Below, piece after piece: positions 46,868-57,543 of a stretch of 64,000 nucleotides of DNA. Numbering within the stretch: the stretch's first letter is position 1; every line of letters begins with the position of its first letter. The position numbers and the translations under genes were made by a program. The DNA lies in the NCBI GenBank assembly GCA_009667805.1, contig CM019063.1, forward strand, positions 90,051,877-90,115,876, written 5' to 3'. The DNA is from Leptobrachium leishanense. Taxonomy: Eukaryota > Chordata > Amphibia > Anura > Megophryidae. The notes under the pieces are model-generated. The model ran no database searches. It had not been told where the DNA came from and worked only from the letters and a program-made list of their open reading frames with translations.

Positions 46868-49331
46868 ATCGTCTCATTGATCCCATATACAATCGTGATC
46901 ACAAAAATGGATGAAACAAACTAGACAATTAAACTAATTATACCTGGGGCCATAGTATCCTCGCCTAATACCTGTACGATATACAAAAAGGATTCCCCAA
47001 GGAGGCCCTTTATGAGCATAAAATATACTTATCTATCTAGATTCACTCTACCAGCAAACCACACTTGGAGCGTAGGCAAAAATACCTAATCTAGACATTA
47101 AATAGCTATTTATTCCCATTTCCCAAAATATAATTCACCGAACAAGAAAAGTATAATAACTTGAATGTAAAAGGTTATTTATCTAATAATCAACATGAGT
47201 CAGATCTATATCTGTGTGTTTTCCTATGTTCAGCTTCACTCCACAGACCGCATACACACCTGCATTCATACACACTCTCAAGAAATACATTCTCATTTTC
47301 CCAAATCCATTCCTTTCTCACACTTATCTAGGGGATTAAATAAAAAAAATAATATTCCATAATCTAATACCGTAGTCCACAGTGCGAGATCAAGGTCTGG
47401 TCTTTTTCAACATCCCAGCTTGAGACGCATAATCATTAAATATCAACAGAGCTCCCACCATAGGGACTCCTGAACAAGCTGCCTCTTTGTGCTGGTTGCT
47501 TATTACCTGTGACCTTCGACCTTGACACAAAATGTCCATGATTCGTTCCATATGCAGTCATTGTGACTGTCAGGTTTCTTGATGATGCGATACGGTTGTA
47601 GCAACAATAAAGAAAAGAAAAAAAGAAAGAAAATATGGCATTCTCCGCTAATCATATACATCCATTCATTCATTATCACTCTCAAGTACACGAAAACAAT
47701 AAAAATGTTAATTTACACAAGAAGAGACACAGTTAATAAAGTTTAAAATTTCCCCTCAAAGAAAATTATACTACTTCTGACCCATTGTTAGAGAAAAAAA
47801 TATATATTTGCAACTTTGGCTCAAAAGGGAAATAGCCGAAGTGCATACTCCACCCATTCTAAATAACAAAAAGAATATTTAAACTACTATCCTATTCGGT
47901 CTTGTTCGGTGTTTTGAAACAAACCTGGTGTTTATAAAACACACCAATCCTCAAATAAAATCCAAAAAATAAAAACAACTTTAATTTTACTGAATTAAAA
48001 CTTTCCATTTACCACTATATATGTCATGAAACGTATTTATGCAAATGCATTAAATTATATGTTCCTAAATACATTAATTAACTCTAATTTAATTGGATGT
48101 GATCTCTAATAATCCTAAATGTGTCAGGGAATTTGAACAATATTGATTGTAACCGAACAACAAAAATAATAAAATATAAAATAATAAAAGACACAAAATA
48201 ATTATCACTTAGACGACAACACAAAGACAATCCATCAGCATATAAAAATACATTATCTTCTTCTTTCTTTGTCTTCTGTCTTATTGGTTGAAAATAACGG
48301 TTTTGTAAAACTGACATGTCTTAAGTTATATTTCCAAATCAATGATCTTCTTTAATCGCATGATTTATTGATGAGTTGTTGATAAATTTGGTGTCTGATA
48401 ATTCCTTATTATCCGGTTGATGAAACATTGCAATGTGAAATGATAATGTGTTTGAGTAAATTTCCTTTAATTCCAACAGCTTTATCAATATTGGTATCAC
48501 ATAATCTTCCATCTAGCTTGAGCAAAGTTGGCATGCATGGGTAATTTTCACCCAAGTAAAAAAACTTGGAAAAAAATGTATTATTAACCTGTCAAAAACT
48601 TTAAAATTGATATGGTTAAAATACTTTTAAATGGAGAAAAAAAATGCAACACATTTTTGGACACAATGAAAAGGAGTGTCATGAGAGAGAAAAAAATGGA
48701 GGAGAGGAGGGGTCATGAGAGAGACAAAACGGAGGAGAGGAGGGGTCATGAGAGAGACAAAATGGAGGAGAGGAGGGGTCATGAGAGAGACAAAATGGAG
48801 GAGACTAGGAAAAGAATGTGAACTTCAATTCAAATAAAAAAACACAACAAAAATATCATGAACTGGGAAAGAAAGTATAGAAGGGCATGTTTAAAACTTG
48901 ACGCGTTAATTAGCACAAAGTTCTCAGAGGAAACTCAGAGAAAAAGATTCTTAATAAACCTCAATAATCTTTATTAAGGATATTGGTTAAAAACAAACAT
49001 TCAAACGTGAGGTGTTTGTGCAGCTATTTTACAACCTATTTTATTCCCTCCAAGAAAAAATCAATGGGGGCATAGTCATACATTGTTGCACTTCACACCA
49101 AAAGACAAAAACATCAGACAGCAAAAAATAAAACTAGACATCTGGCTACCACTGCAGAAAAAAGAAAACAAACAAACAATACTCAAGATACCAAAATACA
49201 ACCTTCCATCTCCCTTAGTCAACTAAAATAAAACAAAAAAAAAACAAAAAAGAAAAACAAAACACCTTCTCTCATTTGAAATCTGCCTAATTTCCTTTGT
49301 ACAGCGCTACACAACCTGTAGGCGCTTTCCA
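46868..49331 (-). other. Internal region of the minus-strand LTR element (3' part)
   Basis: AT-rich, no credible frame on either strand. The first ~310 bp are repeated at 60,648-60,972. GTACAGCGCTACACAACCTG (49,301-49,320) resembles the LINE tail seen at 29,950 but is too short to assign. Confidence 0.6.
48655..48816 (+). repeat. Purine-rich minisatellite, ~33-bp unit, four copies
   Basis: AGAGAGACAAAATGGAGGAG followed by AGGAGGGGTCATG repeats nearly exactly. Because 33 is a multiple of three it yields a spurious RDKMEERRGHE repeat frame. Confidence 0.9.
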
Positions 49332-49335
49332 TTAA

Positions 49336-50570
49336 CCCCTTAAGGACGGGAGTAATTTTACAACTTCGGCGCTCTTTCGGAAGTGAAGTTTGCTGAAGTT
49401 TTTGCTCATCATGTTTAAACGCGGTTTTAAGTCACGTATTATTATACCACCCAGACAAATTATATATCGTTCTTTCCGGTAGACTCGGCAGATTAATAAT
49501 ATATCATAATTATATATAAACGTCATGTCCTGCCAGAATGCTATAACAAAAAATGTAAAAAAATGTGAATTTTCAATAAAATTTCAATCATCCACAGTGT
49601 GTAAAGTGTTTTTTTTTCACATTTTATTATCCGATCCTTTGCGGTTATATTCCATGGGGTAGACTTGGGAACCCATTTTTTTTTGGGGGGGGGGAATTAC
49701 GTGATTTTAGCTAAACCCCCCCAAAAAAAATCATTGGTGAAGCATCATTGTTCACATTATAATTGAAATGTGAACAATAATGCTGCATCAAAAAAAAAAA
49801 GAAAGCACGTTTTTATTTTTTAATTAGTTAATTAATTGGTTTTTATTTTTATTTTTTACACTTTTATTTTACTTTTTTCATTGTCATGTTTGATATCGTT
49901 GGATGCTCAGACCTTTCCATCGATATCAGGCATGACCCCCTAGCTGCTACCGATCAGGAGATAAAGGGGTTCAAAGAACCCCCTATCTCCTGCATGGGAT
50001 TTCCTTAGGAAATCCCTTTGCAGCTAGGGGCTTCCCCAGTTAACTGACATCATCGCGCATGGCGCGATGAGTCAGTTGACGCGGGGGGGGGACCCAGAGG
50101 TGGGGGCTGCCATCCAAGATGGCGGCCCCCACCGGAAATAGGCTGCGATCGGGCACAAATTAGTGTCCGGTTGCGACCTGGCAACTCATGGGTTAACCCC
50201 CATACATCGCTGGAAAGGTCAGGCTGTGACCGTTCCAGCGATGCTGGCCACAGCCTTGTAGCACCCGGCGATGGGGAGATAGAGGGATCCGAAGGATCTC
50301 CTCCCCTCCAGGCGCTTCCCCATGCTCCGGTGGGGGGCGCCTGAAACTGACGTCATCGCGCCAGCGCGATGACGTCAGTGCGCCGGGAGGCTAGAAAAGA
50401 CGCAGATCAGGCTTATCGAAGCCAGAATCCGCGTGGAGCCGGCCGGGGAAGGTATTGTATTACCGCCGGCTGGGCTCCTACGCCGAGGACCAATTCATGC
50501 CGTCCTGTGGCGTTAAAAGCCCGCCAAACTGAAATGGGACGGATGGAACGCCCCTGCCGGCGTTAAGGGG
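49336..50570 (+). mobile_element. Hairpin-rich TTAA element, copy C (diverged subfamily)
   Basis: TTAA at 49,332-49,335 and 50,571-50,574; ends CCCCTTAAGGACGGGAG and, reversed, CCCCTTAACGCCGGCAGGGG. It has the same plan as copies A and B: an AT-rich left third, the GTTCACATTATAATTG foldback (49,735-49,790), then GC-rich perfect foldbacks such as CTGACGTCATCGCGC / GCGCGATGACGTCAG (50,346-50,377) and CATCGCGCATGGCGCGATG. The arm sequences differ from A and B but symmetry is retained. Inserted into the minus-strand LTR element. Confidence 0.85.
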
Positions 50571-50637
50571 TTAAACTTTACGGTCAAACTTGCAAGCTTT
50601 ATATCACTTCATCGTCTTAGATTCCAAACAATTTAAA

Positions 50638-51680
50638 TGTAGTCCTGTGTTTAATTTGGCTCTGAGGACTGCAGCTGTTTGTCCTCTGGCTCCCCCTAGA
50701 GGCATATGTATGGGAACATACTTTATTGGACTCATGGACCACACCTCCCAGAATGCCCTTACAGGAAAAAGGAAGGACCCAAGCAAAAAGGAAACAGGAA
50801 GTAAAAAGCATGCATGCAGCGTGGGCAGAACAAAGTGAGCAAAGAAAGTGAGCAGTCAGATAAGAGAGATGTTCCAGGATCTGTGCAAGCTGGAGCACAG
50901 AGAATCAGCAGCATCCAGTGCTGGAGAGTGTACCTTGGTCTGCTGTATATTGTGCTGGACTGTTCAGAGGCAAGTGTGTTTGAAGAGGGGCCCTGTGTTA
51001 AGGAGGCCGCAGGCAGAGGGATTTGCTGGTGGCATTGACTTCAGGCAGAGGAGATTCTGCATTCTGCGTGGGGAAGAATTGATCCAGAGGCTGCAGATTG
51101 CTACAACGTTCAAGAGGCCTTCCTGGGACTGTGAGCAACTGAAGTTGTGCGGTAACGAGCATCTATTCTCTCTGTCTCGCTGACAGCATTCTATCCATCT
51201 TTACACTAACTAAGAATCACACAGCTGCTGAGCGGATATTACCCACAGCCTTTCCTGTACTGGCAGCTACGTTATGCTAAAAGGGCCCCATCTCTTATGT
51301 GCACCAACTGGTACCCATCATCGCTGTCATTAGGACGAAGATCAGGGTGGTTCCAGGTTGTTTGGGAGGGTCCTGGGCTGGGAGGTTAGAGAGCAGTTGG
51401 TGTGTCTAGTTAGCTACTGTATTACCTGAAATCCTTTTATGCTGCCACTTGCATTTCAATACAAGTTTATATTGTTTATTGTACCACTGTGTAGTTGTTA
51501 TTATTAGGTTCCTGCCTGGGCAAACAGTCCATGCCATGGATGCCCAGACAGGTGGAGGCACTGCCAACACTATGTATCCTTATTCCCAAAATGCGGAAAC
51601 TCAGGACCAACAGGTAAAGCAAGAAGGTGTAACCCAGCTGGAGGGTGCCAGCGGGGGCGGCCCCCAGCGGCAAAAGAGCG
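50638..51680 (+). repeat. 5' LTR, ~1,043 bp, includes the first gag codons
   Basis: Starts TGTAGTCCTGTG and shares sequence with the 3' copy through AAAAGAGCG. The shared block runs past the gag ATG (51,536), so the first 48 codons lie within the repeat. The end is CG rather than the usual CA; GCGTTACA just downstream would give TGTA...TACA ends but is not present in the 3' copy. Confidence 0.8.
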
Positions 51681-54600
51681 TTACAGATGGAGGCACTGCT
51701 GAGATGAAAAAGGATACATTTTTCCACCTTACATTTGAGCCACGACCCACGGTGTCGTTTGTAACTGAGTGGGCTATTAATCAGAGGATACCCATATACC
51801 AGGCCCTGATGGTATGCAATATACCACCCCAAGGACAGGCTATGCAATGCATTCGCGTGTTAGAGAATCTTATACCAGAGACTATGGTGACCATCAAGGA
51901 TGTGTTGAGAAACCAAACAGGAGAGAAATATATCCTGGTTTATGCATTGAAGGATCTCAGGAACTGCACAAAGCCAATAGGTCTTCATTTAAGCGATGAA
52001 CTATCAGAGTTTTGTCCGATTGTATATGCCGGTGTCAAAGAAGAAGCAGGGGCCATTCCAAAGAGATGGCACCGGACATTACCTATTCCACCCCAAGAGG
52101 AGAAGAGGCTCCGTGTCAACCACATTGATTTTGTGGATGAAATACCGACCACGTCTTCTAGACCTAGCAATGTGCCAAACCCAACTGAGGCTAGTAATGG
52201 CGATATACCAGATGTACTCAGGAAACTCTCAGAGGCAATTGTGACAGCTAATCATACTCATAGCTATCGCAAGTTGAGGGTATTCTCAGGGATGCAACCC
52301 GTTCCATCGGGAGAAGAGAGTTTTGAAATATGGAAGCGGAATGCAGCACAATTGCTGGGCGAATGGACCTGTACTGATGCTATGAAACGACAGAGAATAA
52401 TGGAGAGTCTGCGGTCCCCAGCTACGGACATTGTGAATGCACATAAAATCTTAAAAGGAGAAATTGAGTCTCAGGAGTACCTACTGGTATTACAACGAGT
52501 ATATGGAGATGTGGAGGATGCCGAAAGTCTTCTTAATAAGTTCTATAATACCCGTCAAAAGAAACATGAGAGGTTGTCTGACTATGTTACCAGATTGCAA
52601 GTGTTTTTGGGAAAACTGATGGAAAAGAATGTAGTGTTACCTGCTCAAGCTCATGTGAAATTGACAAAACAAGTATTGCGGGGTGCCTTGTCCGATGACC
52701 CAGTAATTGTTACTTTGCGAGCAGGACTGACTAAAGAAGATTTAGATTTTATATTGCTCATAACCCAAGTGAAGGAGATCGAGAGTCAGATATTTTCTCC
52801 TGCCACCTCCAAAGAAAACCTGACGAAACCTCGGGAAAAAGAGAACACTGAAATGGCTAGCCTCAGGGAAAGACTAGCAGAATTAGAGTCTCAGTCACAT
52901 CCTCCACGGTCCGAGCGGGATCCGAAAAGGGCAGAGCCCACCCGGCTGACTCGAAATCAACCAAGGGAGAGGAAATGTTTTACTTGCGGCCAGCCAGGAC
53001 ATTTTGCCAGGGAATGCCCTGCCCCTTCGGGAGAAGAAGACGGGCATGTGCTAGTGATAGGACCCCTGGAAGACAGTACAGTTTTCTCAAAGAAAATTAA
53101 GAAAAAAAGGAGAAACTGGACTAAAAAAAGAGCTCCTCGTTTACAGGCCAATCCCAAAGTAGGGCCCAGGTCTATCATCCATGTACTAATCAATGGCATC
53201 TATGCTTCAGCACTGTTAGATACTGGGTCACAGGTGACTATAGTTTACAGGTCATTCTATGAGCAGCATTTAAAGCATCTGCCCTTACTGCCCACTGAAG
53301 AGATGCAGCTATGGGGCATGGGAGATCAAGTCTGCAAGACTGATGGAAGCATCAAGGTCGCCATCACCATTCCTCAGTTGAATACCGGAACAGAACAGAG
53401 CATGGAGTTGGAGGCCATAATCTGCCCAGATGTGAAGAGAGTTTGTGCCCCCATCATACTCGGGACCAATGCCAGGGTGGTGCAGGATGTATTCAGAAAC
53501 TACCTTGGGGGAACGAAGGGTGCTTCACTGGATCATCTGATGGAAGTTAGTCCGCACCTTGGAGAAGAGTGTCAGCGACTGGCATTGCAGGCTAAAGCTG
53601 GGAAATGCCATTACATCGGAATTGGAGCTGTGTTCATCAGACCAGGTGAAACACTATCCCTACGGGCCTCGGCAACTCTACATGATGGAATTTTAGATGG
53701 TGGGCGACAATACTTAATTGAATCCCTTCCGGAGGATGACGCTCAGAAAGGATGGATGGTCATACCTGAAGTTAAAGACTGGAAGAACCACCGGGGGCAA
53801 GCCTTTCCGGTGATGGTGCAAAACCTAACTCACACTGAAGTGCGTATAGACCGGGGTCAGCTGCTGGGAGTGATCCACCTGCTAGACCAAATCTCCTCGA
53901 TTATGGCAGTGACAGCTGAAGAGGGGAAGATGCCCGGGACTCCTGCGGATTTCAGTCTAGAGGATTCTCCCCTATCCCAGGAATGGAAGGATAGTCTCCG
54001 AACTAAACTCCAAGCCAGAGAGAGTGTGTTCTCCAAAGAAGAGATGGATGTAGGCTGTGCAAAAAGTGCCACCCATGCCATCCGATTATCCAACTTTGCC
54101 CCCTTTCGGGAAAGATCTAGACGTATTCCACCCCGTGACATACAAGATGTCAGGGATATTCTCCATCAGATGGAAGGAGCAGGGATTATTACAGAATCTC
54201 GTAGCCCCTATGCATCCCCAATCGTAGTAGTACGCAAGAAGAATGGATCAGTCCGGCTGTGCATAGATTACAGGACACTAAATAAGCGCACCATACCAGA
54301 CCAGTATACGTTGCCCCGGATAGAAGATCTGCTGAATGCTCTGTCTGGAAGTCAGTGGTTCAGTGTACTTGATCTAAGGTCTGGGTATTACCAGGTACCC
54401 ATGAAGGTAGATGATCAGGAAAAAACCGCCTTTATCTGTCCTCTGGGATTTTACCAGTTTACGCGGATGCCCCAAGGTATCACTGGAGCTCCCGCCACTT
54501 TCCAACGTCTAATGGAGAAAACCGTTGGGGATATGAACCCTCGAGAGTGCTTGGTGTACTTGGATGATCTCATAGTGTTTGGGAAGACTCCAGAGGAGCA

Positions 54601-57385
54601 TGAGCACCGACTATTGAAAGTGTTGGATAGACTTGAAGCTGAGGGATTAAAACTATCCTTAGACAAATGCAAGTTCGCTAGAAGCTCTGTCACCTACGTG
54701 GGACATATAGTTTCTGCCCAAGGGGTTGCAACTGACCCGGCCAAAATCGAAGCTGTGGTGAACTGGCCCAAGCCGGATAATGTTGGAGAACTAAGGTCCT
54801 TTCTTGGATTCTGTGGGTATTACCGTAGATTTGTGGAAGGCTACTCCAAGATAGCGCACGAATTGCATAATCTCCTAAAAGGCTCTTTAAGTGCAGATGG
54901 TTCTAAAGTGTTATATTCCAGAGATTCCTTCGGGGAAAAATGGACCTCTGAATGCGAGCAGGCCTTCCTCACCCTGAAGAAGAAGCTCACTGAAGCCCCA
55001 GTGCTGGCCTATGCAGATCCTGAAAGGCCTTATGTGCTCCATGTAGATGCTAGTCTGGAGGGCATAGGAGGTGTACTACACCAGAGTTATGCTGAGGGAC
55101 TGAGACCAGTTGCTTACATTAGTCGAAGCATAACAGGGAGTGAGAAGAACTACCCGGTCCACAAGCTGGAATTTTTGGCTCTTAAATGGGCAATAGTAGA
55201 CAAACTTCATGATTATCTGTATGGGACAGAGTTTGAAGTAAGAACGGATAACAATCCCCTTACTTACATACAGACGACAGCAAAACTGGATGCCACCGGA
55301 CATCGATGGTTGGCGGCGTTGTCGAATTACCGTTTCCATCTGAGATATAAACCGGGCCCCAAAAACATCAGTGCAGATGCGCTATCACGGCGACCCGGGC
55401 TTCCTCCTCATCAAGAAGAAGAGGAGTGGGAAGAAGTCCCTGGACCTGGAGTGAGGGCTCTATGTAATACGGCGGTAGTTGTAGAACACCCAGAAGATTT
55501 TACCGAACTTAGGGGAATAGACTCCATTAGCTGTTCACCTGGAGTTGTGCCCGAAGCCTTCAGTGCTCCCATTATTCTACAGCATTGGTCAGATATCACG
55601 ACAGCGGACAAGCGGAGAGCTCAGGCTCAAGATTGGCATGTAGGCAATGTCATCAAGGCCGTGAAGGCGAAGAATCCTAACCTTCTGACCAGTCTTCCCT
55701 CAGGACTGAAGGAGATATTTCGGCGAGAATGGAGCAAATTGCATCTGGAGGAAGGGTTGTTGTATCGGATTATTGAGTACCATGATCACCCAGATCGCAA
55801 GCAGTTGGTGCTCCCTCACCGGTTCAGGGGGATGGTTCTGAGAGCCCTACACGATCAGCATGGACATCTTGGAATAGACAAAACATATGGTCTAGTGCAA
55901 GATAGATTTTTTTGGCCAAAGATGAGAGAGACGGTGGAGCAGTATATAAAAACCTGCAAAAGATGCATACAGAGGAAGACCCTACCCGTAAAGGCTGCAC
56001 CCATGGGCCATCTTAAAAGTAATGGTCCCCTGGATCTGGTCTGCATGGATTTTCTGTGTATTGAAAATGACTCTGCTGGCATTGGAAATGTCCTGGTGGT
56101 TACAGATCATTTCACACGCTACGCACAAGCATTTCCCACCAAAGATCAAAAGGCATTGACGGTAGCCAAGACTTTGTGGCAAAAGTACTTTGTGCATTAT
56201 GGTCTGCCCAATCGGATACATTCTGATCAGGGCAGAGATTTTGAAAGTCGAATCATCAAGGAATTCCTGAGCTTGCTCAACGTTAATAAGTCAAGGACTA
56301 CTCCCTATCACCCAGAAGGCGATGCACAGCCTGAGCGATTTAACAGGACCCTTTTGGATATGTTGGGTACACTGCCACACGTAGAAAAAAGAGCTTGGAG
56401 TCGGCATGTGGAAGCTATGGTGCATGCTTACAACTGTACGAGACATGAATCTACTGGATTTTCACCATATTTCTTAATGTTTGGGAGGGAAGCCCGCTTG
56501 CCCATAGATTTGAGGCTGGGAGTTTCTTCAGATGGGTCGAGTCTCGTCTCTCATTATCAATATGTCAAGTCACTGAAACAGAACCTTCAGAGAGCTTATG
56601 AATTATCTATTCAGTCTGCTGCTAAGTTGAATGAACAAAACAAGAGGCGCTATGATGCCAAAGTAAAATATAGAGAGATACAGCCCGGGGATAAAGTTCT
56701 TCTCCGGAATCTAGGGGTGCCTGGGAAACATAAGCTTGCAGATAGATGGAAAGACATTCTGTTTGAAGTGGTCGCCAAGTTGCCAGGACTTCCTGTATAC
56801 AAGATCAAGGGACCAGAAGGTCGTATCAAGGCATGGCACAGGAACCATCTGCTGCCAGTGTTATACTCCCAAGAAGAGTTCCAGAAAGGAAATGAAGAGA
56901 GTGAGAATATATCCGCACCACCTGTAAGGGGCATGGAGGAGACAGTGCAAGACTGTAATGTGGAGAGAGCTAAAGAAAAGACCCTAGAATCCACTGACCA
57001 CAGTGACGAGTGGTGGATGGTACAAGACACTTCTCAGCAGCCACCTCCCTCTCCTCCCATAGCCTCTTCTACATTGGATCCAAACAGCCCTAGTTTTGTG
57101 CCTGGGACCCCTGAAAGAGACTCTTGTATCATGGGAAAGCCAGGGCCTCAAGCCTCTGGTGACCTCCCCAACCCAATGGCAGGAGCCGAAGATTCCCAGG
57201 CACACTATGGACTTCCTCAGAGAGAATTGAGACAGGGCACTAGAGCGAGACAACCTCCCAGGGTTCTTACTTACGATCACGTTGGAGAACCTAGCTATGT
57301 CCCAGTGCCTCAGCTACACTGTAAAGTTGTTGATTTCCTGTATGCTTTTGCAGAAATGATGAATATGGGAACTCCGGTTTATTAG
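51536..57385 (+). CDS. Gag-Pol polyprotein, intact, 1,949 aa (Ty3-type; PNMA-like Gag)
   Basis: One frame encodes Gag and Pol with no frameshift or stop between them. ATG 51,536 is the first in frame (MDAQTGGG); an alternative start at 51,704 (MKKDTFF) lies outside the LTR. The Gag N-terminus (about residues 70-145) and the capsid region opening RKLRVFSGMQPVPSGEESF resemble the vertebrate PNMA proteins in motif order. A CCHC zinc knuckle starts at C481 (CFTCGQPGHFARECP). Protease has D562 in LLDTGSQ. Reverse transcriptase has LCIDYRTLNKR and YLDD at about 1,008-1,011. RNase H has D1171 (HVDASLEGIGG). Integrase has an HHCC finger (H1439 to C1474/C1477), DDE residues D1505, D1564, E1600 (35 apart), and a GPY/F-like module (LADRWKDILFEVV). 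No envelope gene and no chromodomain seen. All catalytic residues are present. Confidence 0.95.
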   Translation: MDAQTGGGTANTMYPYSQNAETQDQQVKQEGVTQLEGASGGGPQRQKSVTDGGTAEMKKDTFFHLTFEPRPTVSFVTEWAINQRIPIYQALMVCNIPPQGQAMQCIRVLENLIPETMVTIKDVLRNQTGEKYILVYALKDLRNCTKPIGLHLSDELSEFCPIVYAGVKEEAGAIPKRWHRTLPIPPQEEKRLRVNHIDFVDEIPTTSSRPSNVPNPTEASNGDIPDVLRKLSEAIVTANHTHSYRKLRVFSGMQPVPSGEESFEIWKRNAAQLLGEWTCTDAMKRQRIMESLRSPATDIVNAHKILKGEIESQEYLLVLQRVYGDVEDAESLLNKFYNTRQKKHERLSDYVTRLQVFLGKLMEKNVVLPAQAHVKLTKQVLRGALSDDPVIVTLRAGLTKEDLDFILLITQVKEIESQIFSPATSKENLTKPREKENTEMASLRERLAELESQSHPPRSERDPKRAEPTRLTRNQPRERKCFTCGQPGHFARECPAPSGEEDGHVLVIGPLEDSTVFSKKIKKKRRNWTKKRAPRLQANPKVGPRSIIHVLINGIYASALLDTGSQVTIVYRSFYEQHLKHLPLLPTEEMQLWGMGDQVCKTDGSIKVAITIPQLNTGTEQSMELEAIICPDVKRVCAPIILGTNARVVQDVFRNYLGGTKGASLDHLMEVSPHLGEECQRLALQAKAGKCHYIGIGAVFIRPGETLSLRASATLHDGILDGGRQYLIESLPEDDAQKGWMVIPEVKDWKNHRGQAFPVMVQNLTHTEVRIDRGQLLGVIHLLDQISSIMAVTAEEGKMPGTPADFSLEDSPLSQEWKDSLRTKLQARESVFSKEEMDVGCAKSATHAIRLSNFAPFRERSRRIPPRDIQDVRDILHQMEGAGIITESRSPYASPIVVVRKKNGSVRLCIDYRTLNKRTIPDQYTLPRIEDLLNALSGSQWFSVLDLRSGYYQVPMKVDDQEKTAFICPLGFYQFTRMPQGITGAPATFQRLMEKTVGDMNPRECLVYLDDLIVFGKTPEEHEHRLLKVLDRLEAEGLKLSLDKCKFARSSVTYVGHIVSAQGVATDPAKIEAVVNWPKPDNVGELRSFLGFCGYYRRFVEGYSKIAHELHNLLKGSLSADGSKVLYSRDSFGEKWTSECEQAFLTLKKKLTEAPVLAYADPERPYVLHVDASLEGIGGVLHQSYAEGLRPVAYISRSITGSEKNYPVHKLEFLALKWAIVDKLHDYLYGTEFEVRTDNNPLTYIQTTAKLDATGHRWLAALSNYRFHLRYKPGPKNISADALSRRPGLPPHQEEEEWEEVPGPGVRALCNTAVVVEHPEDFTELRGIDSISCSPGVVPEAFSAPIILQHWSDITTADKRRAQAQDWHVGNVIKAVKAKNPNLLTSLPSGLKEIFRREWSKLHLEEGLLYRIIEYHDHPDRKQLVLPHRFRGMVLRALHDQHGHLGIDKTYGLVQDRFFWPKMRETVEQYIKTCKRCIQRKTLPVKAAPMGHLKSNGPLDLVCMDFLCIENDSAGIGNVLVVTDHFTRYAQAFPTKDQKALTVAKTLWQKYFVHYGLPNRIHSDQGRDFESRIIKEFLSLLNVNKSRTTPYHPEGDAQPERFNRTLLDMLGTLPHVEKRAWSRHVEAMVHAYNCTRHESTGFSPYFLMFGREARLPIDLRLGVSSDGSSLVSHYQYVKSLKQNLQRAYELSIQSAAKLNEQNKRRYDAKVKYREIQPGDKVLLRNLGVPGKHKLADRWKDILFEVVAKLPGLPVYKIKGPEGRIKAWHRNHLLPVLYSQEEFQKGNEESENISAPPVRGMEETVQDCNVERAKEKTLESTDHSDEWWMVQDTSQQPPPSPPIASSTLDPNSPSFVPGTPERDSCIMGKPGPQASGDLPNPMAGAEDSQAHYGLPQRELRQGTRARQPPRVLTYDHVGEPSYVPVPQLHCKVVDFLYAFAEMMNMGTPVY

Positions 57386-57532
57386 AGCAGACTTCAAGAT
57401 AGTTGACAATTGTCTAGATAGGACTGTTATGCAGGACTGTCATGCAGAAATATATATGTTGCCGTTGTTTTTTTTTGTGTGTGTTTTTGCACCTGGCTGG
57501 TCTTGCCAGTGGAAGGCAAGGAATTTTTTTTC

Positions 57533-57543
57533 GAGGGGGAGAA
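57533..57543 (+). other. Polypurine tract
   Basis: GAGGGGGAGAA directly precedes the 3' LTR start TGTAGTCC and would prime plus-strand synthesis. A long T-run precedes it (57,522-57,531). Confidence 0.85.

Noticed and set aside
48612..48821. Repetitive ERRGHERDK open frame
   Set aside because: Produced by a 33-bp purine-rich minisatellite; no independent sign of coding.
51449..51535. Extension of Gag-Pol upstream of ATG 51,536
   Set aside because: It depends on a TTG start at 51,449; no ATG exists in that stretch in frame, so the extra 29 residues are not credible in a eukaryotic element.
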